Of a stretch of DNA of 64,000 bases, positions 11,125 to 21,401 are shown in pieces (positions within the stretch are counted from its first letter, which is position 1; every line of letters begins with the position of its first letter). The notes under the pieces were generated by a model. It did no database searches. It was given only the letters and a program-made list of their open reading frames with translations, and was not told the origin of the DNA. Position numbers and translations under genes: made by a program. Origin of the DNA: Yamagishiella unicocca (taxonomy: Eukaryota; Chlorophyta; Chlorophyceae; Chlamydomonadales; Volvocaceae); the NCBI GenBank assembly GCA_003116995.1, contig BDSL01000150.1, forward strand, positions 1 through 64,000, read 5' to 3'.

Positions 11125-11460
11125 TTAGAAAAAGGAAAACTTTTCGTGTCGGCAACGTGTCGGCAGCAGCCTCTGTATAGCTTCTCGCTCTTGCATAAAC
11201 ACTCTGTACCTGTACTCGGTGATGACCTTCACCTTCGCGGCCTCAATGGCCTTCTCGGCAGCCTTAATGGCCTTCTCGGCAGCCTCTATGGCAGCTTTCT
11301 CTGCCTTCTCGGCAGCCTCTATGACAGCTTTCTCTGCCTTCTCTGCCTTCTCGGCAGCCTCGGCGACCGCAGCCTCTAGGTCTGCAATAAGAAATGCAGA
11401 TATGTGTAGATGACCCTCAGCTTCTAGCTCACGTATGCGGGCTTCCTTTGGAGATGACAT
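11125..11460 (-). CDS. Coiled-coil protein of 111 aa with AEKA repeats
   Basis: ATG at 11460 (MSSPKEARIRELEAEGHL) and stop at 11125. Residues 28-75 are an almost pure alanine/glutamate/lysine helix built from AEKA and IEAAEKA units, predicted to form a long coiled coil. The C-terminal 35 residues are aromatic and basic (EYRYRVFMQEREAIQRLL), ending HEKFSFF. An upstream in-frame start (11508) would add 16 residues, but MSSP suits the amphipathic layout better. The start region lies ~45 bp from the inverted GTTGTGCCCGTA motif. No homologous family was recognised; structural or scaffold roles are typical of such helices. Confidence 0.6.
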   Translation of the reverse strand: MSSPKEARIRELEAEGHLHISAFLIADLEAAVAEAAEKAEKAEKAVIEAAEKAEKAAIEAAEKAIKAAEKAIEAAKVKVITEYRYRVFMQEREAIQRLLPTRCRHEKFSFF

Positions 11461-11500
11461 GGTGCTAACATAAACAAAACCTAGTATATGGCTGTTATAC

Positions 11501-11600
11501 CTGTACAAGCAGCGTTGTGCCCGTATTAACTAAACCTTAAGTTTGTTTTACAAATTGATTTAAGGGTGTATTATTACGGGCACAACGCTGTGTACAAGCG
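11501..11600. promoter_or_regulatory. Inverted GCGTTGTGCCCGTA repeat upstream of the coiled-coil gene
   Basis: CTGTACAAGCAGCGTTGTGC (from 11501) and its near-complement (11570-11599) face each other across about 45 bp. The motif GTTGTGCCCGTAATAATACA also occurs at 5518 and 5607. Placement just upstream of the ATG at 11460 suggests a promoter or terminal element, but this is inference. Confidence 0.4.
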
Positions 11601-11768
11601 ATTTTACGTCTACATATGGTAAAAACTATCAGAGCGGACGGCGCTTCACGTGAAGCATATCGCAAACGTCCCCATAGCACAGCGCGTCGCAAATCGATGC
11701 CCGCGCCCGTCCGCATAGCTTCTAAGCAAATCGCGCGCGCCAAATCGCGAATCGATGCCCGCGCCCGT

Positions 11769-11968
11769 CCGTATAGCTTCGAAGCAAAGCGCGCGCCACT
11801 TCTTTGTGTTCTTTGTGTTCTTTTTGTTCTGGAAATGGCGCGATGGGAAATAGTAACCTGCTTCGCGATGACGGATTGCGACTTGCGGTTTGCGACTTGC
11901 GAACTTATCGACTTGCGACTTATCAGCTAACCTTCCTGAGGAAATTTGAAACAATTTGATTTGTTTGA
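11769..11968. repeat. ~200-bp direct repeat, copy B
   Basis: Second copy of the 10632-10828 sequence. It ends at TTTGATTTGTTTGA, where the sequence runs into the exon of the SGNH-like gene. A partial duplication of its left end precedes it (11708-11768). It may mark the edge of the low-GC block. Confidence 0.85.
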
Positions 11969-12021
11969 CAGGTATTTCAACAATTTCAACAGATAGCGGT
12001 GAAACTGCGGTTACTGTACAG

Positions 12022-12752
12022 GAAATGTGTACCGCTTTCCTAAGAGCAGGACGTTGTGTTCTGCGTTTAATGATACGTGGTACAACACCGACGAAGTTCA
12101 TCCTGCGCGCTGGGGCCACAAGGTCATTGCTGAGTTGATCATGGGTTACATGGAAATGGCCTACGAACATACACGGCTGTTTCAGATGTACGACATCCCC
12201 AAGAACTACAGCCTAAGGCCTCCTGCCTTCATCGACTTGCAAACCCGCGATATGTATTTGGATGCAAAGCCTGTCTCGCTCTCCCTTCTTTTCGAATTAT
12301 ACATTGCTCCTAGGATAGCAAGCCCGTGTGTGGGGTGGGTTGCATATGCCGATGTCAGAGACAAGAATGCGTTCATTTCCACAACGCCAGGCACTTCGTG
12401 TGCACTAATGCTTACTCCTGATGAGGTCAAGCGCCTTGTAGTTGGAGAGGTCCACATTAATTCTATGAAGTCCTATGAGCATATGGGCATCCTAGATGCT
12501 TCCGTGACTGCTGGTGTAGCTGGAGAAGATGGATCCTGCAAAAACTCCTTCAATGCGTCCGCTCCCGTGCTTGGTTCGCTTAGCGTTGATTGCTTGTGGC
12601 AAGAGCGAGCGTCTCTGGTCACCACCGACGTCTTTAAGTTTACGTTGCCGCAAGAGATCAACAGCAGGACCTGCATATTTTTTAACCTTGCTGTACAGAC
12701 GTCAAGTAGGAACGAGAACAAGGTGAAGGTTTTGGGGGCGTCATTTTTCTAA
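12022..12752 (+). pseudogene. 3' exon of an SGNH/GDSL-type hydrolase-like gene, 5' part missing
   Basis: An acceptor (TACTGTACAG at 12021) opens a frame that runs to the stop at 12752, about 243 residues. DEVHPARWGHKVIAELI near its start matches the Asp-x-x-His block that ends the catalytic domain of SGNH hydrolases. The following ~180 residues look globular (LFELYIAPRIASPCVGWV, then FKFTLPQEINSRTCIFF) and resemble a C-terminal beta-sandwich. The upstream exons carrying the catalytic Ser, Gly and Asn blocks are not in this window: the repeat copy ending at 11968 lies there instead. The fragment is open with no internal stop, so the truncation may be recent, or the missing exons may lie beyond the inserted DNA. 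Confidence 0.55.
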
Positions 12753-13009
12753 GCACGACGGAGCAGTTGCACTACTGTCACTCGTGAAAGGGTAGATATG
12801 ACTTGCATGGCGAGCTGGCTTTTGCGACGACGTGGGTCTCGTCATAAGTCGTGCTATTAATATTGTACATGGGACTATGATACGGTGGTGCGACTCGGTC
12901 GTTCCACTCGCAGCCATCGAGCGATCAGGGCATACATCCGGCTTGACTTTCGTTAAACCTGAAAGCATTCACCGGAACATGGAACATGCTGCACGAGCTA
13001 GGCTGATAC

Positions 13010-13345
13010 GGGCCAACACGACCATCAACACGTACGGCGCCCTGCGACCCCTACTCGGATATCTACGCTACGTACCCTCCAGGGCGTTACACCATACAGC
13101 TGTCGGAAAAGGCCAGGGAGTACAGAACACTGTAACCGTTACAACAACATGTATGTGTACAACCCCCGTGGGATGTGCATCGGCAACCTAAGCACCGACC
13201 GCCTGAACCTACTAGTAGGTTCAGGCGGTCGGTGCTTAGGTTGCCGATGCACATCATACATACTCGAGCAGCGATACACCCACCTGCGGAACTCTAACCC
13301 AGACCTCCATCAGAAATACGCGGCCCCCGACGGGTTAGTTTGAGA
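13010..13345 (+). mobile_element. Transposon coding remnant with a palindrome
   Basis: After one frame correction the strand reads DPYSDIYATYPPGRYTIQL, then YNPRGMCIGNLSTDRLNLL and QRYTHLRNSNPDLHQKYAAP. The second part recurs intact on the minus strand at 21123-21401, so it is a dispersed mobile-element ORF. It is broken by stops and by the 84-bp palindrome at 13172-13255. The element family was not identified. Confidence 0.5.
13172..13255. repeat. Perfect 84-bp palindrome
   Basis: Two 42-bp arms meet at ACT|AGT (13213/13214) with no spacer. Each arm is the GATGTGCATCGGCAACCTAA... segment of the transposon ORF, one copy inverted. Confidence 0.95.
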
Positions 13346-14210
13346 TAGAAAGACGTCGCCCGGCTAGCTCCTGCTGCGATACAAGGCAGGTACGTAGGGT
13401 CCAGACGAGCCACGGGCAAGTAGCTCATGACGGAACCGCGAAATATATAAAAAAACCAGCACTGGGGCAACGGCCGGTCTTGAGGCACTCTCGGCTTGAG
13501 ATTATCTAAATCAATTTTCCAAGCCACATCTTGAGAGGACTTGTTGAGAGAATCCCCAAGAAGCAAGCTTAAGATAGCAGGCCTAAACCAAATAAAGTAA
13601 GGAAAGTGGAAATAAAACGCGGTAAAAGTTAAGCTGACACGCACGCATGAGCAGTACCTACCTCCACATGAGGGTTGGGGCGAGCTTGCTTCAGTTGCCC
13701 TACGTAGCAAACAGTTGTATATATGGGTTAAATCAATGACTTAGCAACTTAATAGGCTGAGAAACGGCAGGGCAGCGGCGGGCCCGCTATGTACGTAAGC
13801 AGCCTCAAGGGCATCGATCTTTCGCCGCACGCACGAAAACCGGCTTAACGCTTTCTTAGCTAAGAAAAACTCTCAAGCAAGACACCGTTGCGTCCGTATT
13901 TATTTTTACCATTCCGCATGCTTTATGCTGATGACTGTGTTACGATGTTGCATCGGTTTTGATTGATTGATTGCTTGATTGATTGATTGATTACAAGCTC
14001 TTGGAGCTCGTAAGGCCCAGACGAGCCAGGAGGCTCATGGACCGCTAATCAAAGTAATTCATAAAGAAGAATTGAAAACGTTTACGTAGCCATGCTCAAA
14101 TAACGTAGCATCGGTACGTTTATACGCCGTACGGCACGCGTCCTACGCGACATGGCGTAAAAGAGGAAGAGATAGCTAGATGAGATCGATGATCCCTGTC
14201 AGTTGATTTT
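13346..14210. other. No gene seen
   Basis: Intergenic DNA with a GATT microsatellite (13968-13992). Two short copies of CCAGACGAGCCA(C/G)G occur near 13402 and 14018, followed by AGCTCATG/GGCTCATGG, suggesting transposon ends. No open frame with coding character. Confidence 0.5.
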
Positions 14211-14341
14211 ATTTTTTCTCTTGTGTCCATTGCCCCCCTGCTGGCTTGAATGGACGCGTGCAGTATGAACGAAAGTACGGATGAAACATCGTAACATCGC
14301 ATCCGTTCAAGCCAGGGGGCCAATGGACACAAGAGAAAAAA
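14211..14341. repeat. Inverted repeat, arms ~37 bp, loop ~50 bp
   Basis: TTTTCTCTTGTGTCCATTGC...GGCTTGAA (14214-14252) is complementary, with one or two mismatches, to TTCAAGCCAGGGGGCCAATG...AGAGAAAA (14305-14340). The arrangement could be a fold-back element or a hairpin in a transcript. Confidence 0.8.
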
Positions 14342-15737
14342 ATGAAAAGACGGGAACCGTCTTCTTCGTGAAGCAGATGATCGTGTATATAGGTTATTTT
14401 CGGTTTAGTATGCGTGGATGGAAGGGCGTGTGGAGGATGGGTTCGCGTGCTGTCCGTCCGGGACTTGACGACTGGCCTTGGCGTACCTGCTGGGTTGTGA
14501 TTCTTGTGCGTGGGGAACCCGCGCGCTGTTGTGCATACCGGTAGGCTCCATCTGGTCCTGGGGCCGTTAGTGCTGGCTTGACCTTTCCAGAGGAGTAGCA
14601 TGCAGCGCCACCGGAAATGCCTACATAGTAGTAACGCCAGCATTATACTATCTACGCAATTCGTCGCCTACCTAGCTATGGTTGGGCGGAGCTTTCTTGG
14701 GCTGCCAGCGCCGGCCCGGTGTCCCCTCGCCTGCATCACTTCTGGACTTGCCCTCTTGCTCGTGCAATGTTCGGTGCACCTGCCGGTCTATTTTGTCGGG
14801 GGCGAGCTGTGTTGGGCGCGGCGAGCGAGCTCCCTGTGTCTTTGGGTGCCTTACTTTCGGGGCATCTCGCTGCTCCGGTCTGCTGGTCTTGCTGTGGTCG
14901 GTCCCCCTGCTTGGGTTAGGCCCGGCTGGCCTCTCGTAAGTTCAGGGCATGGCCCCCCTACTTGTCCTGGGTACACCGGGCTTGAGGTGACCTAAACATT
15001 TCATTTGTTGCGTTGTGAGATATCTTAGGTCCCCAGCCTGTATCGTGAGGCGCTCCTGAGGCGGCGTACCAGCGTAGCGCATTCGCGCGGTTTTCTCAGC
15101 TGGCGCTGTCTAGCATGGCCCCCCGTCTGCTACCATACTTTTACAGCCAACCCAATTTGGTACCATGGACATGCTGCTATTCCTCTTGCCTTGTAGGGCA
15201 CTGTGAGTTGCGCTCGTGTGGCCCACCTGCTCTCAAACACGGCACGTCCGTTAGAGGGATCCTTTCATAAGCATCTGCGTGCCAGGTGGCAATCCTGTCC
15301 GTTCTCGACTGCTATTTCCCGGTCCATTTGCGATCTTTTTGCGCGCAGCTTCCCAGCCCCCGCTGTAAATTTTGTGTACTCGAGACTTTTACTGTGCTCC
15401 CGGCCGAGCGGAAATACGGCCCGACGGATTCAGCTGTTTCTCCGGCCACTACTTTTCGGCATCGGCGGTAGAATGTACAGGCTCGGTGCTTGTATTGTAC
15501 GGTCCCGACCCATGGCACATACGGTCTCGGCAATTTTAAGCAGGGATTGGCATGACGAGCATCCTTCGCGCGGCTTCCCGACGTTCGCTTGTATTTTTGC
15601 CTATTAGGGGACTTCATTTTGCATTGGGTCATTTGGCTGTGCGTTCCGTATGTGCTGCTCGTCCGACTCGTGTACACACGCTAAATTCGGGATCGGCGGT
15701 AGTTTTATACGAGCTCGCTCGTCTGGGGCAAATCTCG
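14342..15737. other. No gene seen; possible LINE 5' flank
   Basis: Moderately GC-rich DNA whose frames lack consistent coding character. GATCGGCGGTAG-like words recur near 15463 and 15692, and the LINE reverse-transcriptase homology begins abruptly after them. Confidence 0.4.
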
Positions 15738-18700
15738 CTACAATGGTCTGCGGGGTCCCCGCCAACTACCACCCCATCACCCTCTTGGACACTGACTACC
15801 GGACCCTGGCCCGGGTTCTGGCCCGCCGCCTCCTCCCCGTCCTCGGGGATACGATCGACCCAGTGCAGACGGCCTTCCTACAGCACCGGCGCATCTCGGA
15901 CTCCGTCCTGCTCCTCCAACTCCTCCCCGCCCTCCTCCGCGCGGAGTCTCGCTCCTGTGCGGTGGTGTTCCTGGACTTCCAAAAGGCCTATGACACGGTG
16001 GACCGCGTCTTCCTCCTGGAATGCCTGGATGCCTTGGGTGTGGGCCCTGGCTGCCTTGCCTGGGTGCGACGCCTGCTGCAGGGCACCCGCTCTGCCGCCC
16101 TCGTCAATGGCCACCTGTCAGGTTGGGTGCCCATCACTGCCGGTGTTCGACAGGGATGCCCGGCTGCGCCCCTCCTCTACCTCGCTCCCGGCCAGGCCCT
16201 TCTCTCCTGGCTGGAGCACGAAGCCATCCGAGTCGGCATCTCCCTCGCCGACCTCCGCCTCACCGCCTCCCAGTACGCGGATGACTGCACCCCCCTCCTC
16301 CGGGACGCTGCGGATGTCCCCCGCTTCCTGGCGGCCATGGACACCTTCCACGCCGCGTCGGGCCAGCAGCTCAACCTCCGCAAAGTGAAGCTCCTGCCCC
16401 TGCCCGGTGGCCCCGAGCCCCGAGCCAGCCCTGCCGCCGCCCCGCCACCCGCCTGCCCCACGGCCGCCAGTGCCCCTCCCCTCCCCCCCACCCCGGTGGC
16501 CGCTGCCGCCCCCCTGGCCGCCCCCGACGCCGGCCTGGTGCCCCGCCTCGCTGTCGTCCCCTCCGCCTCCACCCTCGGCATCACCTTCACCGCTGGCGCC
16601 CCTGGACCGTACCCTGTGGACCTCGACCGGGTCTACAGCCGTCTGCAGCGTGCTGCCACCCTGCCCCTCTCTGCCTTCGGCCGCGCCTTCGCCGCCTCGG
16701 GCTATGCCCTCATCAGCCGTGTCCTCTACCACATGGAGTTCGTCGGCCTCCCCCCCCCTGGCCTGCGGGCGGCCCTTCAGGCCACCACCGCCGCCTTCGT
16801 CGACCGCCGCTGCACCCCCGCCGCGCATCAGGCCCGCGCCAACCGTGTACCTGCCGGAGCCGGCCTGCTCTACCTCGCCCTGCCCCCTCCGCCGGCGGCG
16901 TCGGCCTCCTCCCTCTCGAAGCCCACGTCCGGGCTCGCCACGCCGTCCTGGCCGTGCGAGGCCTGGCCGGCGCGTGCGGCCTCCTGCCGTCCGCCCCCCA
17001 GTGGCCCCAGCTCCTCCTCGCCCTCCTGCGCCACGGCCACCCCGCGGCCCACCCCCTGTGCCTCCTGCCCCTCCACGGCGACGCCCGCACCACCGCCGCC
17101 CCGCTGGTGCTCGGCCGGCCCCTCCCACGGGGCTCCCCGGCCCTCGCCCAGCTGATTACGGCGCTCGCCCATCTCCCGCCCGTCACCATCCTGGATCCCA
17201 CACTGGCCACCCCGGGACCCTGGTGCTTCTCGGCGCCCCTCTGGGGCAACCCCCTCCTGGTCGACGCCACCGGCCGGGGCCTGGAGGCCGACTTCCCCGA
17301 CCTCGCCCAGCTGCGTGGGCTTGATACGGTGGGTGTCGCCATCCAGTGCTACAATGCCCTGGGCCGGGTCCGGACGGCCCTCGCTGTCGCCGCTGCCGGG
17401 GGGCCCCCCGCCCTGCGCTGTACCGAGTACCTGCGGCTCGACGTCCTCCGCGACGTCCTCCGCCTCTCCCCCGCCCACCCCGTCCCGGCCTCCATGCGGG
17501 ATGGGGCCACGGGCCTGGCCCGCGTCGACGCCCTCGTTGGCCGCATTCCCGCCACCTGGGCCATCGCGGCCCTCCTCGTTCTGGCGGCCCCGGGGGGCGC
17601 GGCTGCCGCCCCCCCCGCTGCGGACGCCTGGGGCCGCCTGGCCCGCTGTGTCGGCTGGCGGGTGGGCCCCGCGACCATTCCCCTTGTCTCCCTCACCGTC
17701 AAGTCGGCTACCATCCTGCAGCTGGGCCCAGCCTTCGCTGCGCTGGCGGCTAAGCATACGGCCTTCCTTCAGGAGGCCTGGGAGGCTCCCCTTCCCCCGG
17801 CAGCCCTGGCCTCCACCCTCCGGGAATTTCAGGCCACTCTGGTGCGCCTCTGGCGTCTTCGCTGGGACAACACGCACAAGGAGCCCCTCTGGCGGCTCGC
17901 CATGAACGGGTTCCATGGCTTCCCCATGCACGCGGCCCTCCTGGCGCGGGGGTCGCCCACGACCCCCTGCCCGTGTGGAGCGTCCATGGCCACGGGCCGC
18001 CGGCGCCACCACTTCTGGGAGTGTGTGGTGGCCTTATCCCTGCGCGACGAGCTTGTGGAGGCGATGGGGGGCGCGGTTGTCCTGCTCCCGCAGCATTTGT
18101 GGCTGGGTCGGCCCCCTTTGGGGGTGCACCCGCTTGTTTGGGATGTGGTGTGCTTGGCGGCCGTCGCGGCGTTGGGTTTGGGGCTCCGCCTCCTGTTTCG
18201 GGTGCAGGCTGGGGCCCCCGGGGGGCGCATGCCGGTGGTGCGGGTGTGCGCAGCGGTGACGGCCGACTTCTGGGCCCGCCTCAGTGCGTTTGCCGAGCTG
18301 GGGCTGGCCCCCCGCGGGTGGGGGCCGTCCCGTCCGATCACCCCTTCCTCGCCGCCTCGCCCGCGGGGGAGGTGGTCTTCACGGGCCGCCCGGGTGCCGA
18401 GGAGTGGCCCGTCGGTTGACTCGGGTGCGGTTTTCTGGGCGTGTTTGGGTTATGGGGCCTTCGGCCCCCGCTCTGCTGTCTTTTGTGGGTGCTTTTGGGC
18501 TCTGGGGCTTGGGGCCCCCGTTTTGCCGGGACGCGCTCCTTGCGTCTCGCTGCTGGCTTGGTGCAGGTGGTTCGTGTTTTTCTGGACGCGCTTGTTCTCC
18601 TCCCCGTGCTTTGAGTTGTGCGTGCTGCCTTCTCCGTGTCCTCGTGTTTGGCTGCCTTCGGCTTTTGCCCCTTCCCGGCCGGTGAGGGCGGGCTCTTTTG

Positions 18701-18797
18701 CCCAGTGACCTGTGTCGTGGTCTGGCCCATCGGGCCCGCCTGGTTGCGCTTCCGCGCTTGAGCCGTTCTGGCTCCCTTGTAATACTCGCATTCTGCG
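15738..18797 (+). mobile_element. 5'-truncated LINE (non-LTR retrotransposon) with reverse transcriptase
   Basis: Begins inside the reverse-transcriptase domain, without the apurinic endonuclease normally upstream, and ends with TGTAATACTCGCATTCTGC at 18797. The same 3' terminus recurs at 19797 and 20374. 5' truncation is the usual outcome of target-primed reverse transcription. Codon use is extremely GC-rich (C or G at nearly every third position). Confidence 0.85.
15753..18419 (+). pseudogene. LINE ORF2: reverse transcriptase with C-terminal zinc knuckle, frameshifted
   Basis: The first frame (to about 16,890) contains NYHPITLLDTDYRTLARVLA, motif A VVFLDFQKAYDTVDR, motif B GVRQGCPAAPLLY, and the catalytic YADD box (SQYADDCTPLL) near 16275. 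Coding then shifts by one base in a C/G run around 16,885-16,905 and continues in another frame to about 18,325. That part carries the thumb and connection region and the CPCGASMATGRRRHHFWEC zinc knuckle near 17970. A second shift at 18,325 shows by comparison with the copy at 19.8-20.0 kb: GGTGGGGGCC here, one G longer there. The intended C-terminus ends at 18419. Two shifts make the copy inactive unless they are sequencing errors in homopolymers. Confidence 0.85.
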
Positions 18798-19797
18798 GGG
18801 TCTGCTTTGGGCCAGGGCCTAGGGCGCCGTGGCCCTCGTCCTCTTTTTGTGGACCTCGTCATGGGGTCGCGCAACTTTCTGTCCGCTTGCGGCGCAGTCT
18901 CTGCTCTCCATCGTCTCTCGTCTTTCGCCCTCTCTGGTACTGGCTGCTGGAGCTTGGGCGCGCTCTGGTGCTCGGCGGCGCTTGCGCCTCTGCTGATGGT
19001 CCTCGCTCCGGGCCGCGGCTCCTCCGCTCGCTACGCCTCGCGGACGGCTCCGTGCTCGTGGTCTTGCCCACGCTGAAGGCTCGGTTCTTGTGGAGGCAAT
19101 GGACTCGACGGCTCGTTCTGTGGGATGGCCATGGACCCGTTGCCGACTCGCTGTGGTGACTCTCGTCCACGTTGCAGGCTTGGTTTTGGTGGCTCGTGTT
19201 CGACACGCTTCCCTACTCGGCGCGGATCTTGTTTCGTGGCCTGACTAGCGGCTTGGGCTTTTGGCCCCCCCGTTGCGCTCTCGCGCATCGCTGCAGGCTT
19301 GGTATTTGGTGGCTCGTGTTCGGCACGCTTCCCTACTCGGCGCGGATCTTGTTTCAGGCCGGCGCGGATCTTGTTTCGTGGCCTGACTAGCGGCTTGGGC
19401 TTTTGGCCCCCCCGTTGCGCTCTCGCGCATCGCTGCAGGCTTGGTATTTGGTGGCTCGTGTTCGGCACGCTTTCCCTACTCGGCGCGGGTCTTTTTCCCG
19501 TGGCCTTTGTAGCGGCCTGGCCTTTTGGCCCTCACGGTTGTGCTCTCGCGCATCGCTGCAGGCTTGGTGTTGGTGGCTCGTGTTGGACACGCTTTTCCTA
19601 CTCGGCGAGGCTCTTTCGCGCTTGTAGTCGTTTTCGGTTTCCCTGTCGGCCTCGGTCCGGCTGTCTTTTCCCGACCAGTGAGGAGTGGTTTTGACTTCGT
19701 CCGGTGATCTGTGTTGTGGCCTGGCCCATTGGGCCCGCCTGGTTGCGCTTCCGCGCTCGTAGCCGCTCTGGCTCCCATGTAATACTCGCATTCTGCG
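18798..19797 (+). mobile_element. Second LINE 3' end with ~121-bp tandem repeats
   Basis: Ends with the same TGTAATACTCGCATTCTGC terminus as its neighbours. Inside are four tandem units beginning GCAGGCTTGG at about 19172, 19293, 19434 and 19555 (spacing 121, 141, 121 bp), probably a variable 3' UTR repeat. No coding sequence was recognised. Confidence 0.6.
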
Positions 19798-20375
19798 GGG
19801 GGCGCATGCCGGTGGTGCGGGTGTGCGCAGCGGTGACGGCCGACTTCTGGGCCCGCCTCAGTGCGTTTGCCGAGCTGGGGCTGGCCCCCCGCGGGTGGGG
19901 GGCCGTCCCGTCCGATCACCCCTTCCTCGCCGCCTCGCCCGCGGGGGAGGTGGTCTTCACGGGCCGCCCGGGTGCCGAGGAGAGGCCCGACGGTTGACTC
20001 AGGTGCGGTATTCTGGGCGTGTTTTGGGTTCTGGGGCCTTAGGCCCCCGCTCGGCTGCCTTTTGTGGGTGCTTTGGGGCTCTGGGGCTTGGGGCCCCCGT
20101 TTTGCCGGGACGCGTTCCTTGCGTCTCGCTGCTGGCTTGGTGCAGGTGGTTCGTGTTTTCTGGACGCGCTTGTTCTCCTCCCCGTGCTTTGAGTTGTGCG
20201 TGCTGCCTTCTCCGTGTCCTCGTGTTTGGCTGCCTTCGGCTTTTGCCCCTTCCCGGCCGGTGAGGGCGGGCTCTTTTGCCCAGTGACCTGTGTCGTGGTC
20301 TGGCCCATCGGGCCCGCCTGGTTGCGCTTCCGCGCTTGAGCCGTTCTGGCTCCCTTGTAATACTCGCATTCTGCT
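19798..20375 (+). mobile_element. Third LINE 3' end, 5'-truncated in the ORF2 C-terminus
   Basis: Nearly identical to 18217-18797. It carries the last ~65 residues of ORF2 (ADFWARLSAFAELGLAPRGW, then the SDHPF motif, stop at 19997) and the 3' UTR. It joins the preceding terminus directly with GGGGGGCGCATGCCG, consistent with a tandem insertion at the end of an earlier copy. Confidence 0.8.
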
Positions 20376-20534
20376 TAATCAACAGGGATCACGAAACAAT
20401 CTTATCTGTTAGTTCTAAATGGCATAAGACATAAACTTTATTTTGTCAAGGCAGTAAGCAACTCGACCGGCTACCCGGTAATGGCCGTGTTCCCGGTCAA
20501 TGATTGAACGCTACGCTTCACCACTAAACTGCGC

Positions 20535-20989
20535 GGGCCACGCCGACTGCTACTTCAGCGTGCGTGCCATGCACGAAGAAGACCGACCAGCTCTTCGGAG
20601 CCAACCTCGACGCATACACGCACGTGTTCAAAGGGCTCTCTGTTGCCCACCCCGATCCAAACCCTGAGAATGTCAAGAAAGCACTCGCCTGGGCCGTCGC
20701 CAGCGCTGAGTCAGAATGGAACTCCGCAGAACCAACGGCAACCCTGCTCACAGTCCCATACAGCAAGACTGGGCCCTATACCACGCTTCTGGGCAGCCCC
20801 CTAGTACAGCGAATCGCCCGCATAATAAAGGAGGGCGGCGCCTGCACACTTACGCTTGGTATGCATGGGGACGCACAAAACCATGGCCAAGTACGAGCAC
20901 GGCCTCGATGCATGTCCTGCTGGTGGCCAACGGAACCGCTGTCGAAGGCCTCAACGCATGCTGTCGAGTGGCCCGGACATACTAAATAG
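20535..20989 (+). mobile_element. Degenerate ORF, probably mobile-element derived
   Basis: An open frame reads QLFGANLDAYTHVFKGLSVA, then NVKKALAWAVASAESEW and TLLTVPYSKTGPYTTLLGS, with plausible alternation of helix and strand. It then degrades after about residue 100. It lies between LINE debris on both sides. The family was not identified; an enzyme-like domain carried by an algal retroelement is possible. Confidence 0.35.
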
Positions 20990-21122
20990 TCCTTATCCGT
21001 CATACTAAGGGGTGCCATAAGCTTGGAGTGACTTCATTCTGGCTGTATTGTAATGCGGGAACACGGGAACACGCACGGCCATGACCGGCTAGCCGGTCAT
21101 TCTTGGGAACACGCCGCCGGCC

Positions 21123-21401
21123 TTAAGTCCTCGGAGGGACGTCACGAGGATGCATGCCAGCTCGCTCGTCATCAAGGGTCGCATGAGTCTTGAGGTCGAT
21201 ACCTTTTGCCTTGCGCCCGTGGCCACCCTTGTATCGCAGCAGGAGCCGGGCGACGTCTTCCTCAAACTCGTCGGGGGCCGCGTATTTCTGATGGAGGTCT
21301 GGGTTAGAGTTCCGCAGGTGGGTGTATCGCTGCTTGAGTAGGTTCAGGCGGTCGGTGCTTAGGTTGCCGATGCACATCCCACGGGGGTTGTACACACCCA
21401 A
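21123..21401 (-). mobile_element. Transposon ORF fragment (YNPRGMCIGNLS family)
   Basis: About 92 residues are open: YNPRGMCIGNLSTDRLNLL, KQRYTHLRNSNPDLHQKYAA, EEDVARLLLRYKGGHGRKAK. The first two thirds match the remnant at 13.15-13.34 kb, which proves dispersal. The frame has no start codon of its own. It is flanked by GGGAACACGG repeats at the low-coordinate side. Confidence 0.55.

Noticed and set aside
12027..12752. Complete 241-aa gene starting at 12027
   Set aside because: That start is GTG and follows a splice acceptor. The homologous domain clearly needs upstream sequence, so it was called a 3' exon.
16118..18012. Long minus-strand ORFs opposite the LINE
   Set aside because: Gly/Arg-rich antisense frames produced by the extreme GC content; the plus strand carries the reverse-transcriptase motifs.
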